This document shows positions 1 through 6,273 of a stretch of DNA of 11,114 nt, piece after piece. The stretch spans positions 1 to 11,114 of the forward strand of contig CP069434.1 of the NCBI GenBank assembly GCA_016888885.1, read 5' to 3'. The notes under the pieces were generated by a model. That model made no database searches, was not told where the DNA came from, and saw only the letters and a program-made list of their open reading frames with translations. Made by a program: the position numbers and the translations under genes. The number at the start of each line of letters is the position of its first letter. Positions within the stretch are counted from its first letter, which is position 1. The DNA is from Faucicola sp902506215. Lineage in GTDB: Bacteria; Pseudomonadota; Gammaproteobacteria; Pseudomonadales; Moraxellaceae.

Positions 1-623
1 CGATTGCATCTGCTAGTGCAATGGTGATTGTCAATACCGTTGTGTTGGTACAATCTACCTTCAAATTGACCGAACACGCTACCACTTGGGCATTTGGGTT
101 ATTTGGTCTAGGGTCAATGTTGGCAGCCTTTACTTTGCCCAAAGTGCTTGATAAATTTAATGACCGTTTAGTGATGATAGGCGGTACAACCGTATTGGTA
201 GTAGGTTTATTTGCAGGGGTGTTTTTAACAAGCTATAACTGGTTATTGGCATTATGGTTTATGTTAGGTATTGGCTACTCAGTTTCGCAAACGCCCACAG
301 GTCGATTGATTCGTAAGTCAGCAAGTTCAGAGAACCGCACAGCGTTATTTGCTGCCCAATTTGCCTTTTCTCATGCGTGTTGGTTGATTACTTATCCTTT
401 GGTAGGGTGGCTAAGTAGTCATTTAGGCACAATCAATGCGTTTTTACCGATGGCAATGTTAGCCTTAATAGCCTTAGTAACTGCCATAGTGGTTTGGAAA
501 AAAGAAACCGATATCCCACATACCCATAGCCATGATGACTTACCTGCTGACCATGAACACTTTACCAATTTTGGTAAAGGTAACAACCATCGTCATGCGT
601 TTATTTATGATGGATTGCATTAA
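1..623 (+). CDS. nreB: NreB-like MFS nickel/cobalt exporter, C-terminal part (continues from 10445-11114 across the circle junction)
   Basis: This is the C-terminal half of a major facilitator superfamily efflux protein. Bases 1-2 complete the codon begun by base 11114 (GCG, Ala), and the frame then reads IASASAMVIVN onward to the stop at 621-623, so the ATG at 21 is an internal Met and not a start. Joined to 10445-11114 the protein is 430 residues. Several hydrophobic membrane segments are visible (for example MVIVNTVVLV and MAMLALIALVTAIVVW). The tail after the last helix is rich in histidine (HTHSHDD, DHEH, HRH), as in NreB nickel exporters, where such a tail is thought to bind metal. The divergent CsoR-type sensor gene at 10033-10323 supports a metal role. 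Nickel is inferred from the family; cobalt or both are possible. A rho-independent terminator follows at 676-699. Confidence 0.85.
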   Translation, partial: IASASAMVIVNTVVLVQSTFKLTEHATTWAFGLFGLGSMLAAFTLPKVLDKFNDRLVMIGGTTVLVVGLFAGVFLTSYNWLLALWFMLGIGYSVSQTPTGRLIRKSASSENRTALFAAQFAFSHACWLITYPLVGWLSSHLGTINAFLPMAMLALIALVTAIVVWKKETDIPHTHSHDDLPADHEHFTNFGKGNNHRHAFIYDGLH

Positions 624-675
624 GTTTTTAGGAAAGTTTTTCGTTAAAAACACTTGTTATTAATGAATTACCAAT

Positions 676-699
676 AGCCACAGATTTTGTGGCTTTTTT
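676..699 (+). terminator. Rho-independent terminator after the MFS exporter gene
   Basis: A perfect 7-bp stem, AGCCACA (676-682) with TGTGGCT (688-694), has a 5-base loop and is followed directly by TTTTT. It lies 53 bp after the exporter stop codon and has the classical intrinsic terminator form in the plus direction. On the opposite strand no T-run follows, so it should not stop kfrA transcription efficiently. Confidence 0.85.
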
Positions 700-733
700 G
701 ATGGTTTTGGCTCACGATAAATATATAAAAAAT

Positions 734-1675
734 CTAATTTTCATTATTGTTGGGTTTTTGGTTTTTTCGTGACTTAGGCGCAGGGGTGTCTTGTGGTTGG
801 TCTAATAGTGATTGTTGTTTATCATCAACTTTTCTATTGTTTTCGATCATGCGCTTTAATTCTGCGTTCTCTTTCTCTATTTGTTCCAATTTCGCCACCT
901 GTGCTGTTAATAGGTTGATTTTTTCGGCTTGGGTGGTGGTGGTGGCTTCATACTTGGTAAGCTGTTCTTTTAGTGTGTCTGCTGTACCAATTAATTTAGC
1001 ATTTTCAATATTAACCGCCTGTAGGTCTGCAGTTGCTTGGTCTGCTCGCTGTGCGTGTTCTGTTGCCTGTACCTGTGCATTGGTGGCGGTAGCTTGGGCA
1101 GTTGCAAGGTCTGCGGTTAATCGTTCAATTTTTGCGTTCTGCTCGTCTAGTTTCGCCTGTAGTCCTGTGGCTTGGTTGGTGGCTTGATCAGCTCGGTCTT
1201 TTTCCGCCTGTAGCTGTGTTTTTAGTGAATTAGTAAGGTTTTCAAGTTCATTGTTTTTAGTATTTAATAATGAATTGTCATTATTGAGCGTGTCTAGCTG
1301 TGCTGTTAGCTCTGACTGCTCATTCTCTAGGGTTTCAATGATTTTGTTTGATTCGTCAATCTCGGCATTAATCAATGCTTCTTTATGTGAAAGTGCTTCA
1401 CGTTCTGCCACCAGTCTATCATTAGCTAGGTTTTGCGCTGTTTCCCATAGTTGAGCGATCAATAGGTTGGTTTTATCGGTTATATCATGCGGTATAACGA
1501 TTTGCTGTAGTTGTGCGGTTTGGTCTTGCTCTTGTCGCCACTCACGCAAAACTTCAGATATTGTTGTGAAGCTACCGCCACCAAGTGACTCTCTTACATT
1601 CGTCTGCGTTGGTTTGATGCCCTGCGCTTGTAATTGGTTAGCGGTTTCTAAAATTTGTTCTCTAGTAATAGCCAT
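734..1675 (-). CDS. kfrA: KfrA-like plasmid DNA-binding coiled-coil protein
   Basis: The protein has 313 residues. The N-terminal ~50 residues (MAITREQILETANQL, then RESLGGGSFTTISEVLREW) form the KfrA_N-type helix-turn-helix domain found in plasmid proteins. From about residue 75 to 290 it is a long Ala/Gln/Glu/Leu-rich alpha-helical coiled coil with no predicted globular domain, and it ends in a basic/Asn tail. In the RK2/R1 KfrA family this architecture belongs to an autoregulated DNA-binding protein that forms multimers and aids stable plasmid inheritance. A good ribosome binding site (AAGGA) precedes the ATG at about 9 bases. The upstream DNA (1715-1764) carries a large palindrome and direct repeats that fit an autoregulatory operator. 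No ParA or ParB gene is present, so this may be the only stability factor here; that role is inferred. Confidence 0.85.
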   Translation of the reverse strand: MAITREQILETANQLQAQGIKPTQTNVRESLGGGSFTTISEVLREWRQEQDQTAQLQQIVIPHDITDKTNLLIAQLWETAQNLANDRLVAEREALSHKEALINAEIDESNKIIETLENEQSELTAQLDTLNNDNSLLNTKNNELENLTNSLKTQLQAEKDRADQATNQATGLQAKLDEQNAKIERLTADLATAQATATNAQVQATEHAQRADQATADLQAVNIENAKLIGTADTLKEQLTKYEATTTTQAEKINLLTAQVAKLEQIEKENAELKRMIENNRKVDDKQQSLLDQPQDTPAPKSRKNQKPNNNEN

Positions 1676-1714
1676 TTTTGTATTCCTTGTATGAAAAAAA
1701 TTGTATTAAATTAC

Positions 1715-1764
1715 TGTATTTTGTACTATGTATTACAATACAAAATACAATACAATACAAAATA
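1715..1764. promoter_or_regulatory. Likely KfrA operator/promoter: palindrome with repeated TACAAAATA
   Basis: Perfect 11-bp inverted arms TGTATTTTGTA (1715-1725) and TACAAAATACA (1739-1749) are separated by 13 bp. A further copy of TACAAAATA lies at 1756-1764, and ACAATAC is repeated in tandem between them. The block begins 40 bp upstream of the kfrA start codon. KfrA-family proteins are known to bind inverted or direct repeats overlapping their own promoter, so an autoregulatory operator is the simplest reading. It could also act as a partition-like site. I could not place a confident -35/-10 pair because the sequence is so repetitive. Confidence 0.6.
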
Positions 1765-1799
1765 TTTATGTATTTTCATGTAAAAAATACATTAGTTGT

Positions 1800-2215
1800 C
1801 TAAAAGCCTGTTGGTTTGGGCGTTCTCGGTGGCTCGGTCGCAAAATCGGGCGGATGACTGGTGCGAAAACCAATGGAGGGAGCAAGGTTGCGGTTGCGAA
1901 AATATCTCATTCTTAATACATATCATTATTTCGCATTTTAAAGCGTTTTGAGCGTGTTTAAGTGGTTGGTAGTACATTCGTACCAGTTGGCGTTTAAAAT
2001 CGCTCTATGAAGCTATGATTGCGTTCTGCGTGTGATCTTGTCCTCGCTTTTCCTGCTTTCTTTTAATTGTCGTGTTGTAGTTCAAAAACTCATTAAAAGT
2101 TCATTACATAAAACAGTACCCAAGATTTATGAAAAGTTTTTCATTCTGAAAAAAAACAGTCTTAAAACAGAGAATTTCTTTTATTGTTTTTAATAATCTT
2201 TTAAAGATTTTAAAA
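1800..2215. other. Gene-free spacer between kfrA and the origin
   Basis: I see no convincing gene in this stretch. Two short frames of 61-62 residues overlap here on opposite strands (1728-1916 plus and 1792-1977 minus), but neither has a good ribosome binding site or recognisable composition. About 1810-1900 is more G-rich than its surroundings and holds the near-repeated words GGTGCGAAAA and GGTTGCGAAAA. From about 2080 the sequence becomes very AT-rich (runs of A and T around 2140-2220), as expected for the melting region of an iteron origin. I did not find a consensus DnaA box. Confidence 0.5.
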
Positions 2216-2236
2216 GCTTTTCAGTAACCGAAAAGC
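2216..2236. repeat. 7-bp inverted repeat just upstream of the iterons
   Basis: GCTTTTC (2216-2222) and GAAAAGC (2230-2236) form a perfect stem with a 7-base loop, 33 bp before the first iteron and inside the AT-rich side of the origin. It may be an origin structural element or a binding site for a replication protein. The function is inferred from position only. Confidence 0.4.
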
Positions 2237-2269
2237 CTGTCTATATGCGGTTTTCCGACTTGATAAAGC

Positions 2270-2373
2270 TACCTTTTCCTGACAACAAGCATACCTTTTC
2301 CTGACAACAAGCATACCTTTTCCTGACAACAAGCATACCTTTTCCTGACAACAAGCATACCTTTTCCTGACAA
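2270..2373 (+). repeat. oriV: Replication-origin iterons, 22-bp unit, four full copies and one partial
   Basis: Four identical, directly abutting 22-bp units occupy 2270-2291, 2292-2313, 2314-2335 and 2336-2357. A fifth begins at 2358 and matches for 16 bp, to 2373. The shared core is CCTTTTCCTGACAA. The array ends about 80 bp before the proposed rep start codon. A 22-bp period (about two helical turns) places every copy on the same DNA face, as in Rep_3/iteron plasmids, where the initiator binds as a monomer to start replication and couples copies to control copy number. The AT-rich flank lies to the left. The assignment as oriV is strong because the Rep gene is adjacent. Confidence 0.92.
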
Positions 2374-2376
2374 AAG

Positions 2377-2406
2377 GATACTAAAAAAAAATGGTATCTT
2401 TATATA
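2377..2406 (+). promoter_or_regulatory. Candidate rep promoter/operator
   Basis: A small inverted repeat, GATAC (2377-2381) with GTATC (2394-2398), flanks an A-run immediately after the last iteron. It is followed by a -10-like TATATA at 2401-2406. A transcript starting near 2413 would leave about 40 bases of leader before the ATG at 2455. Rep_3 initiators often repress their own gene by binding inverted half-iterons as dimers. This repeat does not obviously match the iteron, so autorepression here is speculative, and no clear -35 is seen. Confidence 0.35.
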
Positions 2407-2454
2407 GTTTTCTGAGTTATGATCAGAAAAATTGTTTACTTACTGGTGTTTATC

Positions 2455-3561
2455 ATGTCTGAATTAGAAGTTGTTAAAAAGAATAGGTTAAATGAGTGTA
2501 TGCAAAATTTAACGCTCTCTGAATTACGTTTAATGCAACTGGCGATAGTAGATTTTAGAAATAAGTCTGAATTTGACGAAAAAGCCATAGTAGAAATTCA
2601 TGCTAATACTTATGCTGAAACATTTAATGTTAGTCGCCAAACCGCCCATGAAATTATATTACAAGCTGAAAAAACGCTATTTCAACGTCAATTTACATAT
2701 ATTAATGATGAGGGAAAAACAGTAAAAAGCAGGTGGATTGGTCATGTTGAATATTCTGATAATTCCATAAAAATTGGTTTATCTGTGCCAGTAATTGACG
2801 CTATATCAAGAATTGACGGTAAAGAAACACCTTTTACTAGATATCATATTGAGCAAACACACACACTAACTAGTCGTTATTCTCTAAGATTGTATGAGTT
2901 AGTCATTCAATATTTAAAAATCGGTAAAACTCCCGTTTTTGAATTAAAAAAATTCAGATTTCAATTAGGGTTATTACCCACTGAATACGAAAAAATGAGT
3001 AATTTTAAAAAGAAAGTGCTAGATCTCGCTGTCAATGAAATTAGTGAAAAAACAAATATAACGGTAAGTTATGAGCAAAAGAAGCAGGGTAAGGTGATTG
3101 TTGGTTTTATATTTACAGTAAATGAAAAACGCAAAGAAAAAGACGTAACGCCTAAAACAACTGATAATAACAACGGTGACTATTGGTTAAACGACAAACA
3201 AGTAAATTATTTTGCTAGTCTGCTATCAAAAGACCCAGCGTTGGGTAATCACTGTCCTATCGGAATGGATGAAGCTCAATTTGCTATAAGGTTGGCTAGT
3301 GAGCTTAAAGGTACTGCGGAACAACGTGCATTTTTAAAACCATATCTTGTAAAGCATGGCTTTGATATGAAGTCTGCCCTATCTCAACCGCCTACGTCTA
3401 CGCAGGAGCCAGTGGTGGTTGATGATAGGGCAAGCAAAATATATAAAACCGTTGAGCCTGTGCCAACTGCGCCAGTTGACATAGTGGAAAAACAAAAACA
3501 AGCTGATAAGTTTCTAAGCAACTTAGAAAATGTATTAAAAAATAAAAGCCTAAAAGCCTAA
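2455..3561 (+). CDS. repB: Rep_3-family (RepB/Pi-like) replication initiator
   Basis: This protein initiates plasmid replication by binding the iterons just upstream. It is 368 residues from the ATG at 2455. The frame is open upstream to an ATG at 2419, which would add MIRKIVYLLVFI, but Rep_3 proteins typically begin near the conserved stretch here reading VVKKNRLNECMQNLTLSELRLMQLAI, so I prefer 2455, although its ribosome binding site is weak. The first winged helix covers about residues 8-125 and the second about 130-225, including the family-like segments YHIEQTHTLTSRYSLRLYEL and FRFQLGLL. The last ~130 residues are less conserved; they contain a compact helical part and then a Pro/Val-rich, charged tail. 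The stop codon overlaps the convergent mobA stop, within a terminator-like hairpin. Confidence 0.9.
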   Translation: MSELEVVKKNRLNECMQNLTLSELRLMQLAIVDFRNKSEFDEKAIVEIHANTYAETFNVSRQTAHEIILQAEKTLFQRQFTYINDEGKTVKSRWIGHVEYSDNSIKIGLSVPVIDAISRIDGKETPFTRYHIEQTHTLTSRYSLRLYELVIQYLKIGKTPVFELKKFRFQLGLLPTEYEKMSNFKKKVLDLAVNEISEKTNITVSYEQKKQGKVIVGFIFTVNEKRKEKDVTPKTTDNNNGDYWLNDKQVNYFASLLSKDPALGNHCPIGMDEAQFAIRLASELKGTAEQRAFLKPYLVKHGFDMKSALSQPPTSTQEPVVVDDRASKIYKTVEPVPTAPVDIVEKQKQADKFLSNLENVLKNKSLKA

Positions 3562-3580
3562 ATACTAGGCTTTGGCTTTT
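3544..3580. terminator. Bidirectional terminator formed by the overlapping 3' ends of rep and mobA
   Basis: The arms AAAAGCC (3544-3550) plus AAAGCCTA (3553-3560) pair with TAGGCTTT (3566-3573) plus GGCTTTT (3574-3580). This makes a 15-bp stem with a 2-base bulge and a 5-base loop. Both stop codons (rep 3559-3561, mobA 3558-3560) lie at the loop edge. Read on the minus strand the hairpin is followed by a T-rich run inside the rep coding end, so it should stop mobA transcripts best. In the plus direction the tail is only TTTT inside the stem, so termination may be weaker. Confidence 0.65.
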
Positions 3581-5138
3581 GCTGTGCATTGGTAGCTGTT
3601 GGGGTCAGCTGTGGCTTTTCCTGTTCTGCCTGTTCCTGCTTGTCCTTTGGTTTCTCTAACTCTGTCAGCTGTTGGTGTCGGCTCTCAATATCGGCTTTGC
3701 TGTCATCATCTAGTTTTAGCTTATACTTTGCTGTGAACTCCCCTATTTTTAACTGTGAGTAATCTTTAAAAAATGGGTGTTCTTGGTTGATTTCATGCGT
3801 TGTTTTGCTTTCACAGTGATAACGTAAACTATCATAGATGGTTTGCTGTAAGTCGCTTGTGTAGTGCTTTTCGTGCATTGGTTGGTGCTGTGTGCGCACA
3901 TTTGGCTCATGCTCTCGTTGTAGCCGATCAGCTTCATGTTTTGCTACGAAAAATATAGGTAGCCTGTTGGCTATATGGTTTTTGATGTTGCTTGCCGTCA
4001 TCTGCATATTTTTGAAGTAAAAATACTGTGCAAAACATTTAAAATTAAACAAGTCTATTACTTTGCGATCCGTTGCTTTTATTGGCTCTACTAGCTGAAT
4101 TGGTGGGCGTTCCGCTTGTTCCTGCGCCACCTGTTGGGGCGGAGTAGGGGTGTTTTCATTGGCACAAGGTGCTATTGGTTTTGGTCGGTTAATTGACTCA
4201 ACATATTCGCTAATTTTTCGTTCTGTGCTGTCAATTCGCTGTTTACTTGACTCAATTCTTTGTTTTGATCGGTCAATTCTTTTATCTGCAAAAGTAGCCG
4301 ATCTTTCTGCTTTAGCATATCGCTGTTGGTTTTCATCAATTCGTCTATCAACTGTTTCATATAGTTTTATCTCGTCACGTTTTACATTAATTTCGAATAC
4401 TAAGCGGTTGTAATCGCCTTTGGGCGTTTCGATTCCATCTCGTTCCGCCTGTACTGTTTTACTACCTAATTTTTTGGTAGGTAGTTTGTCTATACCCTGC
4501 TCGGCATAACTGCGGTGGTCTATACGATCGTCAATGTGTGAAAATTCTAAATAGTCGTTTGCCATGTCTGCATAGGTTTTGCGAATAGCGGTTATTTGGT
4601 CTTGGGTTTTAGGTAAACCTAACTTACCTAGTTTGGTATTGCTTAGTTCAAGGTTGGTTTTTTCACCTAGCAATAATGAATTATTTTCGCCCAGCGTTGC
4701 TTGTCTAGTGGTCATTAAAATATGTGCGTGGTGGTTGCGTTGGTCGCCTTCCTTGCTTGGCTCATGAATAGCAAAATCTATGGCTACGTTGTAAGTCTTT
4801 GCTATGTGTTCTGTAAATTCTTGGACTAATTCAGTGCGGTTAATCTCATCCAACTCATACGGTAAATTAATAATAATTTCTCTTGCCGTGCGTGCGTCGA
4901 TTCTCTTTTCTACTTTCTCTGCTGTGTTCCAGACTCGCTGTCTGTCTAAGTAAACTTTCTCACCTTTTTCAAACATAAAACATTCTGAAAATACTACGCC
5001 TTTTTTATTGGTGTAATCATGCGTTTTGTCTGTGCGTTCATCATACAAAATGCCACCGCACCTATAGGCGGCAGCAGCGGTTGACGTTCTGCCACTTTTT
5101 CTACTTATTGTTGATGTGTTCAAGTGAAAAATTGCCAT
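3558..5138 (-). CDS. mobA: MobA/MobL-family (MOBQ) relaxase
   Basis: This relaxase nicks oriT, attaches covalently to the 5' end and carries the strand to the recipient, using transfer machinery supplied by another plasmid. I chose the ATG at 5138, giving 526 residues that start MAIFHLNTSTISRKSGRTS. From that start the catalytic tyrosine in AAAAYRCG is residue 25, as I recall for RSF1010 MobA. The frame is open 35 codons further upstream, but the family N-terminus begins at MAIFH, and an AGGA site precedes it. Later motifs are RTAREIIINLP (about 84-93) and the metal-binding histidines in NHHAHIL (136, 137, 139). Residues 230-325 are charged and helical, followed by a Pro/Glu-rich linker and a C-terminal region of unknown role. 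No primase domain is recognisable. A second frame (4172-4360) is nested inside. Confidence 0.92.
   Translation of the reverse strand: MAIFHLNTSTISRKSGRTSTAAAAYRCGGILYDERTDKTHDYTNKKGVVFSECFMFEKGEKVYLDRQRVWNTAEKVEKRIDARTAREIIINLPYELDEINRTELVQEFTEHIAKTYNVAIDFAIHEPSKEGDQRNHHAHILMTTRQATLGENNSLLLGEKTNLELSNTKLGKLGLPKTQDQITAIRKTYADMANDYLEFSHIDDRIDHRSYAEQGIDKLPTKKLGSKTVQAERDGIETPKGDYNRLVFEINVKRDEIKLYETVDRRIDENQQRYAKAERSATFADKRIDRSKQRIESSKQRIDSTERKISEYVESINRPKPIAPCANENTPTPPQQVAQEQAERPPIQLVEPIKATDRKVIDLFNFKCFAQYFYFKNMQMTASNIKNHIANRLPIFFVAKHEADRLQREHEPNVRTQHQPMHEKHYTSDLQQTIYDSLRYHCESKTTHEINQEHPFFKDYSQLKIGEFTAKYKLKLDDDSKADIESRHQQLTELEKPKDKQEQAEQEKPQLTPTATNAQQKPKPSI
4172..4360 (-). CDS. Possible small coiled-coil protein nested in mobA (mobB-like position)
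   Basis: This 62-codon frame lies wholly inside mobA in a different reading frame. Its product has a clear heptad pattern (LLLQIKELTDQNKELSQ, then SELTAQNEKLANMLSQL) with Leu/Ile and Asn at core positions and no Pro, Gly or Cys: a near-ideal coiled coil. A weak purine-rich stretch (GACGAGAT) precedes the ATG at 4360. RSF1010-type plasmids carry mobB inside mobA in another frame, and ColE1-type mob regions also nest small genes, so the location is suggestive. The same DNA encodes an internally repetitive helix in MobA (RIDRSKQRIESSKQRIDS), so the heptads could be a by-product of that repetition. I recognise no sequence family; treat as plausible, not established. Confidence 0.4.
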   Translation of the reverse strand: MKQLIDELMKTNSDMLKQKDRLLLQIKELTDQNKELSQVNSELTAQNEKLANMLSQLTDQNQ

Positions 5139-5182
5139 TTTGTTATTTTGTCCTGTGGTGGTTGCTTGGGTCTTGGCTTTTA

Positions 5183-5231
5183 ACCAATTCAAAATTTGCG
5201 ATGTCATATAGACGGCAAACTTTGAATTGGT
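5183..5231. repeat. Large inverted repeat upstream of mobA
   Basis: Arms of 17 bp (5183-5199 and 5215-5231) match at 16 positions: one reads ACCAATTCAAAATTTGC and the other is its reverse complement with a single change. The spacer is 15 bp. It lies 45 bp before the mobA start codon, on the mobA side of the gap with mobC. It could be an operator by which relaxosome proteins repress mobA (known for RSF1010-type mob genes), part of oriT, or a leader hairpin. The sequence alone does not decide among these. Confidence 0.6.
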
Positions 5232-5242
5232 AGGGGATTGCA

Positions 5243-5263
5243 AAGGGGAGTTTTATCCCCCTT
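5243..5263. repeat. GC-rich hairpin AAGGGG/CCCCTT in the mob control region
   Basis: AAGGGG (5243-5248) and CCCCTT (5258-5263) pair around a 9-base loop. A related word, AGGGGATTG, lies just before it at 5232-5240. The stem is GC-rich in otherwise AT-rich DNA, and no T-run follows. Between divergent mob genes a relaxosome or oriT structural role is more likely than termination, but that is inference. Confidence 0.45.
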
Positions 5264-5319
5264 GCCGAACTGATTTCTCAAATGTTGGAATGAAACGCTA
5301 GTGTAAAGTAAACATTTGT

Positions 5320-5341
5320 GAAGTCGTAAGTTCGCACTTCG
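5320..5341. other. oriT: Candidate oriT nic region
   Basis: The plus strand reads GTAAGTTCGCACTTCG (5326-5341); its complement reads CGAAGTGCGAACTTACG. As I recall, MOBQ nic regions have the core TAAGTGCGCCCT (RSF1010/R1162, pSK41 types). The minus strand shares AAGTGCG and CTTACG with it, separated by four bases as in pSK41. Short inverted repeats (GAAGT 5320-5324 with ACTTC 5336-5340; AAGT with ACTT) overlap it. The position between divergent mobA and mobC is the oriT position in RSF1010. The near-symmetry leaves the nicked strand uncertain, and the usual inverted repeat directly beside nic is not obvious. Confidence 0.5.
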
Positions 5342-5376
5342 TGTTTTTTAGATCGCCTGTTGTTTGAAAAAATTAT

Positions 5377-5408
5377 CCAGTTGCTGGCGGTATATTCGGA
5401 TGATATAC
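5377..5408. repeat. Small inverted repeats on the mobC side of the oriT region
   Basis: Two small stems lie side by side: CCAG/CTGG (5377-5380 and 5384-5387, loop TTG) and GTATAT/ATATAC (5390-5395 and 5403-5408, loop of 7). Short hairpins like these are common near relaxase and accessory-protein binding sites. The repeats are short enough that chance is possible. Confidence 0.3.
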
Positions 5409-5484
5409 TCAGCTTTAACTTATTGCAAGTGACTGATTTTAAAAGATTTATTATATGTATAATGTTTTTAGAAGGTAAAAAAAT

Positions 5485-5847
5485 ATGGCTGATATAAAAC
5501 AAAAAATTAATGATTTAAAAGATGAAATAGCTAAGCTTGAGAAAAAAGCAAAGTCTGAGGACACTGCTCAAAAAGTTGTAATTGGTGGAATGTTGTTATC
5601 ACTTGCTCGCAAAAATAAAGACATAGCAAAAATGACTTTGGCATGGATTGATGAGAATGTAACACGCAAAAATGACTTAGATAGACTTAAACCTATCATT
5701 GCTGAATTGAATGAATTTCTTGATCCAAATCCTGCCGTTATTCAAGACGAGCAAAAAGAAAATCCTAAGGGTGATGTTGGGGCGGTTGGTGTTCAAAGTG
5801 AGCAACAACAAACAAACTTTTTCAACGATGCAACGACCAATTTTTAA
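5485..5847 (+). CDS. mobC: MobC-like relaxosome accessory protein
   Basis: The protein has 120 residues. The N-terminal ~25 are a short coiled coil (IKQKINDLKDEIAKLEKKAK). Next comes KVVIGGMLLSLARKNKDIAK, then TLAWIDENVTRKNDLDRLKP, which resembles the RKVLVGAMIL and AMDAYLERDHDRALF blocks I recall from RSF1010 MobC and related TraD-like small mobilisation proteins. MobC helps the relaxase melt DNA around nic. The last ~40 residues are a low-complexity Gln/Asn-rich tail. The gene is divergent from mobA across the candidate oriT, as in RSF1010. A good ribosome binding site (GAAGGT) precedes the ATG, and a TATAAT lies at 5458-5463. The next gene starts 21 bp after its stop and is probably cotranscribed. 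Confidence 0.7.
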   Translation: MADIKQKINDLKDEIAKLEKKAKSEDTAQKVVIGGMLLSLARKNKDIAKMTLAWIDENVTRKNDLDRLKPIIAELNEFLDPNPAVIQDEQKENPKGDVGAVGVQSEQQQTNFFNDATTNF

Positions 5848-5868
5848 AGCAAAAAAGGATGATCAAAA

Positions 5869-6273
5869 ATGCGAAATTTAAACTTATCGAATGATGAATT
5901 ATTTTTAATTGATAAAGCTGTCGATGAATACACAAGAGAAAATTGCGCTAAATCTTTAAAGTATCTCAATGAACGTTTAGAACAAGTAAGATTTGAACAT
6001 AGCTGTGAAATAAGCAGAAATGAATGGGGCGAAATTGACGACTGGGGCGATGATAGTGAAGTCAGACTGGTAGAATCTGAAATCTTAGAAACTCACAGAG
6101 ATATGAACACATTTAGTCATTTAACGAATGATGATTTAAATAATGGTGAAGCATATTTTGAATTTGCTATTGAAGCTCTTACTTCTAGTTTGAATAAAAA
6201 TGAAAACAAAGAATTAGAAATTATTAGAGATAAATTAAAAAAATTTGAGAGAAAAAGAAAGCCTGTCAAGTAG
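5869..6273 (+). CDS. Acidic hypothetical protein downstream of mobC
   Basis: I do not recognise this 134-residue protein. It is strongly acidic through the middle (EWGEIDDWGDDSEVRLVESE), has no membrane segment or signal peptide, and ends in a basic helix (KLKKFERKRKPVK). The predicted structure is mostly helical. A good ribosome binding site (AAGGATGA) lies ahead of the ATG at 5869, 21 bp after mobC, so the two probably share a transcript. Its position allows either a mobilisation accessory role or a cargo gene of the neighbouring restriction-modification block. Its 3' end overlaps the end of the convergent HTH gene by 8 bp. Confidence 0.7.
   Translation: MRNLNLSNDELFLIDKAVDEYTRENCAKSLKYLNERLEQVRFEHSCEISRNEWGEIDDWGDDSEVRLVESEILETHRDMNTFSHLTNDDLNNGEAYFEFAIEALTSSLNKNENKELEIIRDKLKKFERKRKPVK

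Noticed and set aside
747..1694. Three plus-strand open frames (747-1187, 1251-1454, 1467-1694)
   Set aside because: They are antisense shadows of kfrA, rich in Cys/Ser/Val because the coiled-coil codons are read backwards; no ribosome binding sites.
1728..1977. Overlapping short frames on both strands in the kfrA-ori spacer
   Set aside because: No ribosome binding site, unlikely composition, and the plus-strand frame starts inside the kfrA operator repeats.
2270..2373. CRISPR-like array
   Set aside because: The 22-bp units abut directly with no variable spacers and precede a Rep_3 gene, so they are iterons.
2419..2454. Upstream ATG of rep at 2419
   Set aside because: It would add a hydrophobic 12-residue leader not expected in Rep_3 proteins and lies almost at the predicted transcription start; kept only as an alternative.
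5139..5243. 35-codon N-terminal extension of mobA from the ATG at 5243
   Set aside because: The family N-terminus begins at MAIFHL, which puts the catalytic Tyr at residue 25; the extension covers the large inverted repeat, so it is control DNA.
5278..5502. Minus-strand open frame of 74 codons between mobA and mobC
   Set aside because: It crosses the candidate oriT and the mobC promoter and start, lacks a ribosome binding site and resembles no known protein.
5543..5847. Toxin-antitoxin pair formed by 5485-5847 and 5869-6273
   Set aside because: The first protein resembles MobC (coiled coil, KVVIGGMLL block) and is divergent from the relaxase; neither protein shows toxin or antitoxin features.
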